DNA of 64,000 bases from Caballeronia sp. BR00000012568055 (GTDB taxonomy: Bacteria; Pseudomonadota; Gammaproteobacteria; Burkholderiales; Burkholderiaceae). The notes beneath the pieces are model-generated. The model was not told the origin of the DNA. It saw nothing but the letters and a program-made list of their open reading frames with translations, and did not search any database. The stretch covers positions 204,681 through 268,680 of the forward strand of contig NZ_JAQFVG010000311.1 of NCBI RefSeq assembly GCF_029439455.1, read 5' to 3'. The stretch's first letter is position 1, and each line of letters begins with the position of its first letter. The position numbers and the translations under genes were made by a program. Shown piece by piece: positions 51,201 to 59,541 of this stretch.

Positions 51201-52364
51201 TTCGGAGAGGCGGTGAGCGCGGTTGCCCGTGATCGCTTCGACATGAAACGGTACGTGGCCGAGCTTGATCGCCTGGGGCGGTCGTCGGGGGCATCGATAG
51301 CGCAGGAGCGGCGCGATGTCGAAATCATCCTTGCAGAGAATGCTTTTGACCCCGAGATGTTCTTTGGTGCGTTTTCGCGCGGCGTGTCGCGGGAACGCGC
51401 GGTCGAGATTTATGTCGCGCAAGCGTCGAAAATCGACTACCGGAAGATTCCGCAGTCAGGCGCCTACACGCGTCGGCCGCTTGCGGGCTTCAACCCTTAT
51501 ACCTTCGCGCTGGAAAACGCTGAATTCCGCGACGACCGGCAGGGCGAGCCCTTTGCCAGCTTTCTGCGGGCGGGAAGGCCGGCGGGCCCTTGGGAGCATC
51601 AGGTGATCCGGCTGGGAGCCGGCCGCGTACGATCCACTGGCTTGTCGGTCATCCTTCACGGTCATTTCCATTACATCGATCACGTGGGCGATCTGCTCAA
51701 TGCGGTAGTGGCGAATCAGCACGCCTGCAAACTGATCCTGACAACGGACACCGAAGAAAAACGCGCGGAGATCGAAAAGCAGGTACAGCGCAACGGTGTC
51801 GTGGCCCAGGTCAGACTAGTTGAAAACCGGGGGCGTGATGTCGGTCCGTTCCTCGATTTGCTCGACGAGTTAGCAGGCCAATGCGACGTGATCGGGCACG
51901 TTCACGGAAAGCGCAGCCTTGCCACGGAAGATGTCGGCGCTGACTTCGGTGACCGCTGGCGCAACTTCTTGTGGCAGCACCTGATTGGCGATGACGTACC
52001 TGCGATGGACCTCATCCTTCAGGCATTTGCCGGCGATTCGCGGCTCGGGCTGGTATTTCCGGAAGATCCGCATCTGATCGGGTGGGAGGAGAACTTCGAA
52101 ATCGGTGAGCAACTCGCCGCGCGCATGTCCTTCGAGGGCGCAGTGCCGCGCACGCTCGATTTCCCGGTCGGTACGATGTTCTGGGCGCGCCCCGCGGCGC
52201 TCAAAGGACTGCGTGCCCTCGGCCTGAAAGCGGCGGAATATCCGATGGAGCCGCTGCCGGTCGACGGTACGATCTTGCATGCGATCGAGCGGCTTGTTCC
52301 GGTATCCGCCGTACAGGCCGGATTTAGATTCGCATCGACGTTTCTGCCGGGCATTGTGCGATAA
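48231..52364 (+). CDS. Giant multidomain glycosyltransferase (sulfotransferase-like N-term, GT4, RgpF)
   Basis: The 1377-aa protein combines several parts. Residues 10-250 resemble the sulfotransferase P-loop fold with a degenerate loop (LVAGPPYSGGPEIRNLL). Residues about 296-443 form a coiled coil. Next is the STLWRAGQPLRK tail motif. Residues 536-620 hold two FDxxxY...HYv..G..EGR-type repeats. Residues 635-1020 form a GT4 domain (MLLHEGSRTGAPILGWN, VGMGFVDWRKGVDLF). Residues 1075-1377 form an RgpF-like domain (SVILHGHFHYIDHVGDLL, ENRGRDVGPFLDLLDEL, GHVHGKRS). RgpF adds rhamnose branches in rhamnan synthesis. Start ATG at 48231. Confidence 0.8.
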   Translation: MSFSEHHLPLLFLVAGPPYSGGPEIRNLLRSLGLGVASQGAQDVNASQSEFDQIVSETQRNMLESVRSAWDDPLATNADWLASPMGPQAVARLASLLADAVCDHATIVLCDDAMPRLLPAWYRAAEVREHSALTLIPIRRPADMLPSLWYRHAKSRAHALLIWLRSLLSAEAASRGHQRAFVDFDRLNADWRGVMQDVAHQLDLVWPVDFDHVEYAIDAALRDSQAYAPQSHEGSRDQPLERLAERAWQAALTLSRDPADAAACAEMDRIASALHDALQGVEPLLAELWQRESKSRTDVDALIASYDAQLADREGKLFGTVKELSRVNDEWAETRTTAAAYEQRVGELTGQVASQYAELEERSTLIETLRRDAELLNSQRNESNRAVQSLTEQLASITATDSAKHQQIMHEHHEALHTLQRERDGLDERLNATQRTLAEMRASTLWRAGQPLRKVGTALSPELRRSLKEALRSTWRVATPWRNPQRRAVAEDLARQQAGASLRQQVPVEVSSAPVQPVGNGPMMHTPGASIDPEARRVAEVIRHSDLFDAPSYMQRSAAAASGMDPALHYVLYGEAQGHAPSSGFDPVYYGDRYPDIVAWGGNRLGHFVERGRAEGRMATPFTDALHLPDQNLDPARPTVLMLLHEGSRTGAPILGWNIAKTLRESVNVVTVILRVGGMVEAFRDVSDEVVGPIKYDVFNPADGSRFGRRLAQHYRPIYVIANSVETRSLVPGLASEGVPVVALVHEFSGYTKPVGSLQHLYERAAHVVFPADIVRRSSEADYPFLRLRETHILPQGPSQVPAATKSKSAVVSTSQPASVRDKLRPVHARNALLVVGMGFVDWRKGVDLFVCAAAALHTNQPELDVRFVWVGHGFKVTDTLDIASYLAEQVERSGISDRFRFVDAVANVEEIYDEADVLFLSSRLDPLPNVSIDAALRGIPVVCFAEASGMAEILASDDRTKQLVVPHLDASAAALEIGRLAANRERLRQFGEAVSAVARDRFDMKRYVAELDRLGRSSGASIAQERRDVEIILAENAFDPEMFFGAFSRGVSRERAVEIYVAQASKIDYRKIPQSGAYTRRPLAGFNPYTFALENAEFRDDRQGEPFASFLRAGRPAGPWEHQVIRLGAGRVRSTGLSVILHGHFHYIDHVGDLLNAVVANQHACKLILTTDTEEKRAEIEKQVQRNGVVAQVRLVENRGRDVGPFLDLLDELAGQCDVIGHVHGKRSLATEDVGADFGDRWRNFLWQHLIGDDVPAMDLILQAFAGDSRLGLVFPEDPHLIGWEENFEIGEQLAARMSFEGAVPRTLDFPVGTMFWARPAALKGLRALGLKAAEYPMEPLPVDGTILHAIERLVPVSAVQAGFRFASTFLPGIVR

Positions 52365-52430
52365 ACCGGCTGCGGCAAAGGTGCAGCGCTCCGACGTGCT
52401 GCCTTGACTGCGGTCACGAAGGCCTGTGAT

Positions 52431-53438
52431 TCAGGCGGGCTGAGCGTGTTCCTTGAGATAAGTGATATAGCGCGCCAGGCCTTCCTCGAAAGTCACCGTA
52501 GGCGTCCAACCGAGCAAGGTCCGGGCTCGCGAGATGTCGAGCACGTTGGAGGGCACGTCAAATCCGCGTGACGGCTTGAAGTCGACTTCCACGGGTTTTT
52601 CCAGCACCGTCCTTAGCACCGATATCAGTTCGCGCAGCGAGATACCGCGCCCGGAGCCGACGTTAAAGATCGGATCAAGCGTGCCGAAGCGCTGATTCGG
52701 CGTAAGCATCGCGGCGAGGAAGCCGTTTATGGCGTCGTCAATATACACATAGTCGCGGATAGTGCTGCCGTCACCCCAGATTTCGATCTTCTCGTCGGCG
52801 AGCGCACGGGCGGCGAAGATCGATGCGGCGCCCAATTGTCCCTTGATGTTCTGACCCGGACCGAACGGATTGGAAAGACGCACAATGCGTGTATCCAATC
52901 CCCACGTACGACGGTATAGCATCATGTAGTGTTCAACCGATACCTTCGACGCCCCGTACGCCGTTTGCGGCTGCAATGGATGCGTCTCGAGAATCGGCAG
53001 CGTGTCCGCCGTGCCGTAGACAGTGCCGCCCGACGAGACGAATACTACTGTCACTCTAGGCCGGCTCCTGAGTGCTTCGAGCATTCGAACCGTACCAGCG
53101 AGATTGGTTTCGAGGTCTGCTACGGGGTCCATGTTTGCCGTACTCGGGACTGTCGACCAGGCTAAATGAAAGACGCCGGAGCAACCTTCCATCGCCTCAC
53201 GCCATTCCTGAACGGAAGCGTCCATGCGGATCGAAGAAGGTCCGGAGGATGCATCCCGGGCTTCCTTGAGCGGGCGTGCGGTACGTACCGCATGTCCCCG
53301 AGACAGCAGCCTCCCGACGAGCGCACGGCCGAGAAAGCCGCTGCTCCCGGTGACGAGAAAGGTATTTTGCGTCTGATTTCCGGATATCGCCGGTTGTAGC
53401 GCATTCAAGCGTTTCTGTTCCTGATTGGACTGGACCAT
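52431..53438 (-). CDS. NAD-dependent sugar epimerase/dehydratase
   Basis: The 335-aa Rossmann enzyme has FLVTGSSGFLGRALVGRLL, FVSSGGTVYG and YGASKVSVEHY (Tyr/Lys), a GalE-type layout. GDGSTIRDYVYIDDAINGF is normal. The first about 24 residues may be dispensable; a start closer to the Rossmann motif is possible. The substrate nucleotide sugar is unknown. Confidence 0.83.
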   Translation of the reverse strand: MVQSNQEQKRLNALQPAISGNQTQNTFLVTGSSGFLGRALVGRLLSRGHAVRTARPLKEARDASSGPSSIRMDASVQEWREAMEGCSGVFHLAWSTVPSTANMDPVADLETNLAGTVRMLEALRSRPRVTVVFVSSGGTVYGTADTLPILETHPLQPQTAYGASKVSVEHYMMLYRRTWGLDTRIVRLSNPFGPGQNIKGQLGAASIFAARALADEKIEIWGDGSTIRDYVYIDDAINGFLAAMLTPNQRFGTLDPIFNVGSGRGISLRELISVLRTVLEKPVEVDFKPSRGFDVPSNVLDISRARTLLGWTPTVTFEEGLARYITYLKEHAQPA

Positions 53439-53478
53439 TGTCTTGATTCGATTGTTCTCTCACGAAGGCTTGAGAGCG

Positions 53479-54675
53479 TTAATGCCGATGTCGGCGTGGC
53501 GAAAGCCGCCAAAACAGACTGCGTAGAAACATAGACAATCCGCGCAGCGGACGCGTTAGTTTCCATGAGTTCGACGTTTCCAGCTCTCTAAGCGCCATGG
53601 TGAGCGTGTGTGCGTGAGCAGTTATCCGATCATACTGCTCTTGTAGCGCCCGCAGGTCACCTTCTGTCTTCGTCACCTTTCCGCGCTCAAGTGCGCGCTG
53701 CTGCGCAAAATTCAAGCGCTCGCGTTCCGCGTTTGCGTTTGCTGCTGTCAGAGCTTCGCGCGCACGAGCAAGTTGCGCTCGAAGGATGTTCAGTTCGGCG
53801 TCGAGCGCGTCGGATTGATGCATTTGTTGGGTTTCGACGGCGTTGAGTCTGAGGTCTAGCGTGTTCGCACGTTCCGTCTGCTGCGCCAGCGCGTGATTCG
53901 CTTGCTCATGCGCGGATCGGACGGTGTTCAACTCGCGAAGAATAGCCGCGCGGTCGAGCCGAGCCATGCTCGGATGTTCGACATGCATTACCGGAGACGG
54001 CTCCCGATTTACCCCAGACATCTGGTCGTCGACACGGCGCACCGTCGCGGCTCCGACCCGAATCTTGCTTGCGTCGGCGGTTTTTGCGTGGGCCGCTAGC
54101 GCTCGTGCGCGGTCCGTCTTGTGTTTTAGTGCGGGTTCGAGCGCACTCCACGCGTATTCGGCGTCGGCGATCATACGCTCGAAGTCCACAAAGACGATAG
54201 GAATCTGCTTCTTGACCAAGGCGAACACGGCGTCATGGAAGCCGAGCGCCAGCAGGCGGGCCTGATCGATCGGATTCATCGAATAGACCATCCCGCCCGG
54301 CGTCCAACCCCATGTTTCCCACTGGCGGACATCATCGTTCAGACGATCGTCGCCGTAGCGCGAGCGCATCTCCAGAATGACCCGGCTGGATGCGGCTTCC
54401 ACGAGATCCCGCATCGGCATAATGACGGCATCGATCGTAACATCATTGCGTTCGAGCAACTGATCGACGAACTCATACAGCCAAGGGGATTTGATCACGT
54501 AGGGCAGGTGAGCGCCCTTCGACGGATAGTCTTCGAGCCCAGCGTTTGCATGTTCATTAAGCCTGGCTTCGGGATGCAGGCTAAGTTGCGTTTCAAGACC
54601 GCACGACGTCAGATATTGAACGAGAAAAGTTGTTCCCGCACGACCCGTTCCCGCGATGAAAAGGTGATGATTCAT
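53479..54675 (-). CDS. Sulfotransferase-type protein with coiled-coil tail
   Basis: The 398-aa protein starts LFIAGTGRAGTTFLVQYLTSCGLE, the 5'-phosphosulfate loop of PAPS-dependent sulfotransferases. PYVIKSPWLYEF and the second, 3'-phosphate-binding region (PMRDLVEAASSRVI) follow. A coiled coil covers about 230-350, and the tail has the TSNSWKLTRPLRGL motif. Probably modifies the glycan with sulfate. It lies just upstream of cysC on the same strand. Confidence 0.78.
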   Translation of the reverse strand: MNHHLFIAGTGRAGTTFLVQYLTSCGLETQLSLHPEARLNEHANAGLEDYPSKGAHLPYVIKSPWLYEFVDQLLERNDVTIDAVIMPMRDLVEAASSRVILEMRSRYGDDRLNDDVRQWETWGWTPGGMVYSMNPIDQARLLALGFHDAVFALVKKQIPIVFVDFERMIADAEYAWSALEPALKHKTDRARALAAHAKTADASKIRVGAATVRRVDDQMSGVNREPSPVMHVEHPSMARLDRAAILRELNTVRSAHEQANHALAQQTERANTLDLRLNAVETQQMHQSDALDAELNILRAQLARAREALTAANANAERERLNFAQQRALERGKVTKTEGDLRALQEQYDRITAHAHTLTMALRELETSNSWKLTRPLRGLSMFLRSLFWRLSPRRHRH

Positions 54676-54781
54676 GTGTATTGAATAGGATCTACCCGTG
54701 CGACTCCGCGCGCGGGGTCCTCGACTTGCATCCTGCAGGTTTGCCCACCGTTACGCCGGACGCTTATAGAACACAAACGTT

Positions 54782-55372
54782 TCAACGAATGTCCAAGCGA
54801 TGAACATCGACTTGCTCCTGGCGTGCCGCATTGATGGTTGTCCGCGCATAAAGCAACTCTTTCAATTGCCTTATTTCTTCGTCAACGGAAAGCCGGTCTG
54901 TCTGCAGATGTAGAGAAGGCGAGGAGGGCGGCTCGTAGGTGTCGGACAGGCCAGTGAAATTCCCGATTCGACCCGCCCGCACCTGCTTGTACAGGCCCTT
55001 GGGGTCACGCGACTCACAAATCGAGATCGGCGCATCCACGAAAATTTCGAAGAAGTGCTCGCCGATGATCCCGCGCGCCAGTTCTCGGCAGGCGCGGGTG
55101 GGCGAGATTACTGCGACGATAACAACTTCGACGTATGCCGTTAATAGCTTCGCTACGTGTGCGATTCGTCTTACGTTTTCCTTGCGATCGTCCGGGCTAA
55201 ACGACAGGTTGGCGTTCAAGCCCTTGCGAAGCTCGTCACCGTCGAGGACGGCACAAGTAATGCCCGAAGCCTTCAGCGACTCGGCGAAAGCATTTGAAAT
55301 GGTCGTTTTCCCTGCGCCCGACAAGCCAGTCATCCATAAAATACTGTTCGGACGCTTTGAAATAGTCGCCAT
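54782..55372 (-). CDS. cysC: Adenylyl-sulfate kinase
   Basis: The 196-aa enzyme converts APS to PAPS, the sulfate donor. The P-loop is MTGLSGAGKTTISNAFAESL. VLDGDELRKGLNANLSFSPDDRKENVRRIAHVAKL and SPTRACRELAR are diagnostic. The start MATISKRP at 55372 is preferred over the in-frame ATG at 55423. Placed beside sulfotransferases in a glycan locus, it likely serves glycan sulfation rather than cysteine synthesis. Confidence 0.9.
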   Translation of the reverse strand: MATISKRPNSILWMTGLSGAGKTTISNAFAESLKASGITCAVLDGDELRKGLNANLSFSPDDRKENVRRIAHVAKLLTAYVEVVIVAVISPTRACRELARGIIGEHFFEIFVDAPISICESRDPKGLYKQVRAGRIGNFTGLSDTYEPPSSPSLHLQTDRLSVDEEIRQLKELLYARTTINAARQEQVDVHRLDIR

Positions 55373-55753
55373 AAATTCGTCTAAACAAACGCCCCTTGTT
55401 GATGAATCAATCGTACGGTGCAACCAATACTACCACGCGCTTTTTTTGCTCTGTCCGGTGTCCCAGTACGCATGGGCCTGCCGATGCAGTATATTCAGGA
55501 AACGCGACAAAATCGATGTGGTCGTATTTTTGCTGCTAGACTTTGCAAGAAAACATGCAATCGAGGCACCAGAGTCGAAAACGATGTGCGACGTATAAGA
55601 GAGCCTTGCAAGTCGAGTTGCATTCACCGAGTATGCGTTATCGACACTACGGCGTGTTCTCGATCGGATTCGAACGCGTGCAATTGCGGCTGTGGCGGAT
55701 AGTTGCGCATTGGTGCTTGTGCCTTTATTCCGATTCCTTCCGGAGATTCGTGC

Positions 55754-56992
55754 ATGGATCGTCGCGATGTCATCCTCAAATACATTACGAAAGCGCACCT
55801 GGGAATCGAAATTGGACCGTATTTGTGGCCTCTGACGCCAAAGCGCGATGGTTACAACTGTTTAGTCATGGACGTGTTCGACACGGATGCTTTAAAGGCT
55901 CTTGCGACCCGAAACGGATACTCTGCCGAACAGCAGCAAGCGCAACTGGAAGCTGTCGATCTGGTTGGATCATCGACGCATATCGACGAAGTCGTGGCGG
56001 AGCACCATCGACTCGGAAGCTTCGATTACATCGTTTCCTCACATAACTTCGAGCATCTGCCAAATCCTATTCGTTTTCTCCAAGGTTGTGCTCGTGTTTT
56101 GAGGCCTGGTGGTCTGATTTCCATGGCAATGCCGGATCGCCGCGCATGTTATGACTATTTCCGTTCACTGACGCCGCTGAGCGAGTGGCTGGAGGCGTAT
56201 TTCGAAGGTCGTCGACAACCCTCGCTTGCGCAAGTCTTCGACAATAAATGGATGCGTTGCACCTACGATCACCACGGCGAGCCATACGGCAGTTTTTTTC
56301 GCGGTGCGCCTCCGACCGGCATTACGGTTGGCGCGAACTTGCAGAAAGATTTCGACGAATGGCTCGAGGGCAACAAATTGCAAGATCGCGACTACGAGGA
56401 CGCGCATTGCTCGGTCTTCACGCCGGCGTCCTTTGAGCTGCTGATACGCGACGCCTCCTATCTGGGGCTGATTCCGTTCGAAATCGTTGAGATCTCTGAG
56501 TCGCCTGGCGTCGATTTTTTCGCGCACCTTCGTGCGGTCGCCAATCCGGCGGTTTTGCGTCCGGCGGATTACGAGTCCATCCGCGATGCGCTGGCGCACC
56601 GGGTTCTCGATGAGGCATCCGAAACTTCGACGCTCGGCCATGAAGCACGCGTTGATCCGGTCGACAATATTCATCGGCGATTTGATGAACTGGTGGATGA
56701 AATCAGGCAAAACACTGCTCCTGCCAATTCAGGAACTTCGGCGGAAGGGTTGTGCCAGCAAATCCAGCACATACAGACTGGCTTCGAGATGATCCGGCAG
56801 CAGATGGCGACGCTCGATTCCAACTTGGTGTCGCGCGATGCGGAGCGCGAACATTACCGGACGGAGTTGGCCATTGCACACGAGAAGACTTTGTACCTCG
56901 TCGAAACCATATCGGCGCTTCGGGCTTCGACCTCCTGGAGACTCACTGCACCGCTCAGACGTCTCGTCTCCGCATGGCGGGGTCGGGTCTGA
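55754..56992 (+). CDS. SAM-dependent methyltransferase with coiled-coil tail
   Basis: The 412-aa protein has an N-terminal class I methyltransferase domain (LGIEIGPYLWPL, SFDYIVSSHNFEHLPNPIRFL, LRPGGLISMAMP). A coiled coil covers about 310-390 and the tail carries the SWRLTAPLRRL motif. Such enzymes often cap or decorate O-antigen, ending chain growth in ABC-exported glycans. The start MDRRDVI at 55754 is favoured. Confidence 0.82.
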   Translation: MDRRDVILKYITKAHLGIEIGPYLWPLTPKRDGYNCLVMDVFDTDALKALATRNGYSAEQQQAQLEAVDLVGSSTHIDEVVAEHHRLGSFDYIVSSHNFEHLPNPIRFLQGCARVLRPGGLISMAMPDRRACYDYFRSLTPLSEWLEAYFEGRRQPSLAQVFDNKWMRCTYDHHGEPYGSFFRGAPPTGITVGANLQKDFDEWLEGNKLQDRDYEDAHCSVFTPASFELLIRDASYLGLIPFEIVEISESPGVDFFAHLRAVANPAVLRPADYESIRDALAHRVLDEASETSTLGHEARVDPVDNIHRRFDELVDEIRQNTAPANSGTSAEGLCQQIQHIQTGFEMIRQQMATLDSNLVSRDAEREHYRTELAIAHEKTLYLVETISALRASTSWRLTAPLRRLVSAWRGRV

Positions 56993-57039
56993 GCATTTAC
57001 ACGGCGACCTCGTTGTTCGCAATGCGTCGCCCCATCAAA

Positions 57040-58149
57040 TCATTTCGTCCGTGCAATATTCGATATGACGTTTGCGAACGCACGGCTTGCTCGTATGGCT
57101 ATTGTCTCGATCGGAGCGAAGAGAATCGCTGCGACAATGCAAAGTGGCAGCGTCGTCAAGACCATGTAGTTCACCGTTGCCTGCCGCGACACGCCGTGCT
57201 CCGGCAGCGTGATCAAAAGAAACGAGGAGTAAGAGACGATCACGGACATATGGACCAGGTAAAGCGGAAAGGAGATATGGCCGAGAAAGTTCGAGAGACG
57301 CCGCTCGAAGAAGGCCCGAAGGGTTCGACTTTGTGCGACCGCGGTTACGAGCAATGCTGCCACCAGCGCCATAATGTTTGGATCGCCCGAAATATTTTTC
57401 TTCCATGTGCATAAGGCAACGACAGTGACGATAACAACAAACCCAGAAACGGTCTTTGCGGCGCTGTCTTCACGAAACCATTGCGATTTCGTTTGTGCGT
57501 TGGCCAGCATCATTCCAAGAAGAAACGCGACGAGCGGACTGTGCAACAAGATCAAGATCACCATCGACGCGATATAGACGGGAATCAGGTACGTCTCGGC
57601 AAATAAGGCTAAGCATCCGAACACGAACATCGAACCGAATAACTCGGTGCTCATGGTCCACAACGCGGAGTTGTACGTATGAGCAGGATCGTATGAAAAG
57701 TAGACGTCAAATAAAGAGAAACGAAGAAGATCGGGGAAAGCGGGCGTGAAGCCGAAGAAAGTTCCGAGCCAGAAAGCGCTCTTTGCGTATATGGCTGCTT
57801 CATGATTGAAAACCAAACCGGTTTCGAGCAACGCGAACGATATCAGGCAGGAAGCGAGAATAGGTAGGGTGAGGCGCGGATACCGGCGAAGCGCCAGCTG
57901 AGCCAGGATACTCGTTCGACCTGTTTCGAAAAATCCGCACGACAGGGCGAACCCCGAAATTACAAAAAAAATATAGACGGCGAGCGTTCCGTCACTTACG
58001 AAGTAAAGCCAAGGTTTCTCGTATGAATTCACCGCGGGCGCCGCGATCCCTCGGATGACATGAGCAAGCACCACCATCAGCGAGGCCCATCCTCGCATAC
58101 CATCCAGATACGCCTTGCGCATGGCAATGTCGCTTTGTTGAAAGGGCAC
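57040..58149 (-). CDS. Acyltransferase 3 family protein (OafA-like)
   Basis: The 369-aa membrane protein has about ten helices and the N-terminal AT3 motif YLDGMRGWASLMVVLAHVIRG, with the catalytic His in VLAHV. It probably O-acetylates the surface glycan. It is convergent with the methyltransferase. An alternative start is MRKAYL at 58122. Confidence 0.88.
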   Translation of the reverse strand: MPFQQSDIAMRKAYLDGMRGWASLMVVLAHVIRGIAAPAVNSYEKPWLYFVSDGTLAVYIFFVISGFALSCGFFETGRTSILAQLALRRYPRLTLPILASCLISFALLETGLVFNHEAAIYAKSAFWLGTFFGFTPAFPDLLRFSLFDVYFSYDPAHTYNSALWTMSTELFGSMFVFGCLALFAETYLIPVYIASMVILILLHSPLVAFLLGMMLANAQTKSQWFREDSAAKTVSGFVVIVTVVALCTWKKNISGDPNIMALVAALLVTAVAQSRTLRAFFERRLSNFLGHISFPLYLVHMSVIVSYSSFLLITLPEHGVSRQATVNYMVLTTLPLCIVAAILFAPIETIAIRASRAFANVISNIARTK

Positions 58150-58335
58150 GTGAGTTTAACAGAATGCTGCTGCAATCCACGTCTCTGGTGTCCCGGGCCT
58201 TGCGAACAGCAATCAGCTTACGGTATCGACGAACGTGGCCGAATCACTTCCTCTTGTCGCATTATTTTGGGTGATTTGATGGCATGCCATTGCGGACTTC
58301 CGTTCCAGTAACACCGACGAGGCATGGTCGGTCAT

Positions 58336-58555
58336 GCGAACGTCACCTATGTTTTTCGTCGAGGGCGACTCCTGCCGTGCTTGACTTGTGCGTGTCCAAA
58401 TCGAAACGACTGTGATGAGCAAGCTCGAAAGACGGGAAATCAATTGCACCGTGTAAGCGGATTTCTAGATGCCATTTTGTCGGCTCGCGCTGCGGATGCC
58501 AAGAAGTGCAAAAGGATTTGCTTGGATCGAAATGCAAATACATGCGGTCAAGTAG
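58336..58555. repeat. Imperfect direct repeat, copy 1
   Basis: About 220 bp, beginning GCGAACGTCACCTATG, is repeated at 59155-59374 with many substitutions and a few small indels. Shared blocks include ATTTTGTCGGCTCGCGCTGC and ACGGGAAATCA. On the minus strand both copies keep a similar short peptide (ISRLSSLLITVVSIW here). Confidence 0.75.
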
Positions 58556-59154
58556 AAACGCATAAGAGCGATTTGGCGCAAGTCGTCACAAATCAGGGCA
58601 TGAAATTTCCGAAGTTTTGCTTCGGCGATTAGGCGGATCTGTCCAAAGTGAAAACAGGACTTCCCTTCGAGATTTTGATTTTCCCGTTGATTCGCGCCAC
58701 GAAATTAACGGCACTTTGCACTCGCAACATCACGTCTCCTAGATTAAGGCGTTGAGCCATCCGGCACAACAAAATTCTAAGCACGGCTGGTTACGCCGGC
58801 ACACCGCACCGGTCCCGCAACAGAACTCAGCACCGCGCAAGCCTGCGGGACTGGATGTAAGGCGAACTATTCCGAAAGAGGTATCAAAATCGCGAGCTTT
58901 CTGGGCGCGATAGCTCAAAAAGAGGCGCATCATCCTAATCACCTATCTGCGTTTCGACGCATCGACCCGAGCGCAATACGCTCCGTTTTTTGGCACGCGT
59001 CTGATGGACGCAAAATTCTTCGTCTGCAGCAGCCATGCAATTTGGCCGTGTGCGAGTAGTGCGGGAAACTGAGTTCTCGCAGGACCGCTTCAGCATTGGC
59101 TTTTCAAGCGAAACGTAGTTTCGCATCGTTTGAGAACAATTCCGCACGGACAGT

Positions 59155-59374
59155 GCGAACGTCACCTATGCCAGTCGTCGAAGGCGACTCTCGCCAAGCT
59201 TGCTTCGCGCGGTTCCAAATCAAGGCGACCGTGATGAACATGCTCGCAAGACGGGAAATCACTTGCACCCTGTGTGCGGATTTCGAGATCCCATTTTGTC
59301 GGCTCGCGCTGCCGATACCAAAAAGCGCAAAAGGAATTGCTTGACTCGACAGGCTAACGCCTGCGGTCAAGTAG
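59155..59374. repeat. Imperfect direct repeat, copy 2
   Basis: Second copy of the 58336-58555 repeat in the same orientation, 600 bp further. The minus-strand peptide is ISRLASMFITVALIWNRAKQ. The recombinase gene starts 168 bp after it. Confidence 0.75.
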
Positions 59375-59541
59375 CCGTGCTTCGGTTCATCCGACGCATG
59401 GATCATCAGGCGGCAGTGCTTCCCTGCGCCGGGTGAATCGAAAATCTGATCTCTAAGATCCCGGAAAGCAAAGCGCGCAGTCTTTCAACAACCCGGGACG
59501 TTCTTCTGATAGGTGAGAACGTCGCCTTTGATGCGACGACC

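Larger units (their letters stand above)
58150..59541. other. Gene-poor accessory region with repeats
   Basis: No large gene; the short frames do not look conserved. Base composition is more AT-rich than the surrounding chromosome. It holds the two-copy direct repeat listed separately. Confidence 0.6.

Noticed and set aside
58336..59374. Possible CRISPR array
   Set aside because: Only two long, diverged copies 600 bp apart; no short identical repeats with unique spacers.
59506..59535. Third copy of the GCGAACGTCACCTATG repeat start, in inverted orientation
   Set aside because: Only a short partial match (GGCGACGTTCTCACCTAT as reverse complement), not enough to call a repeat.
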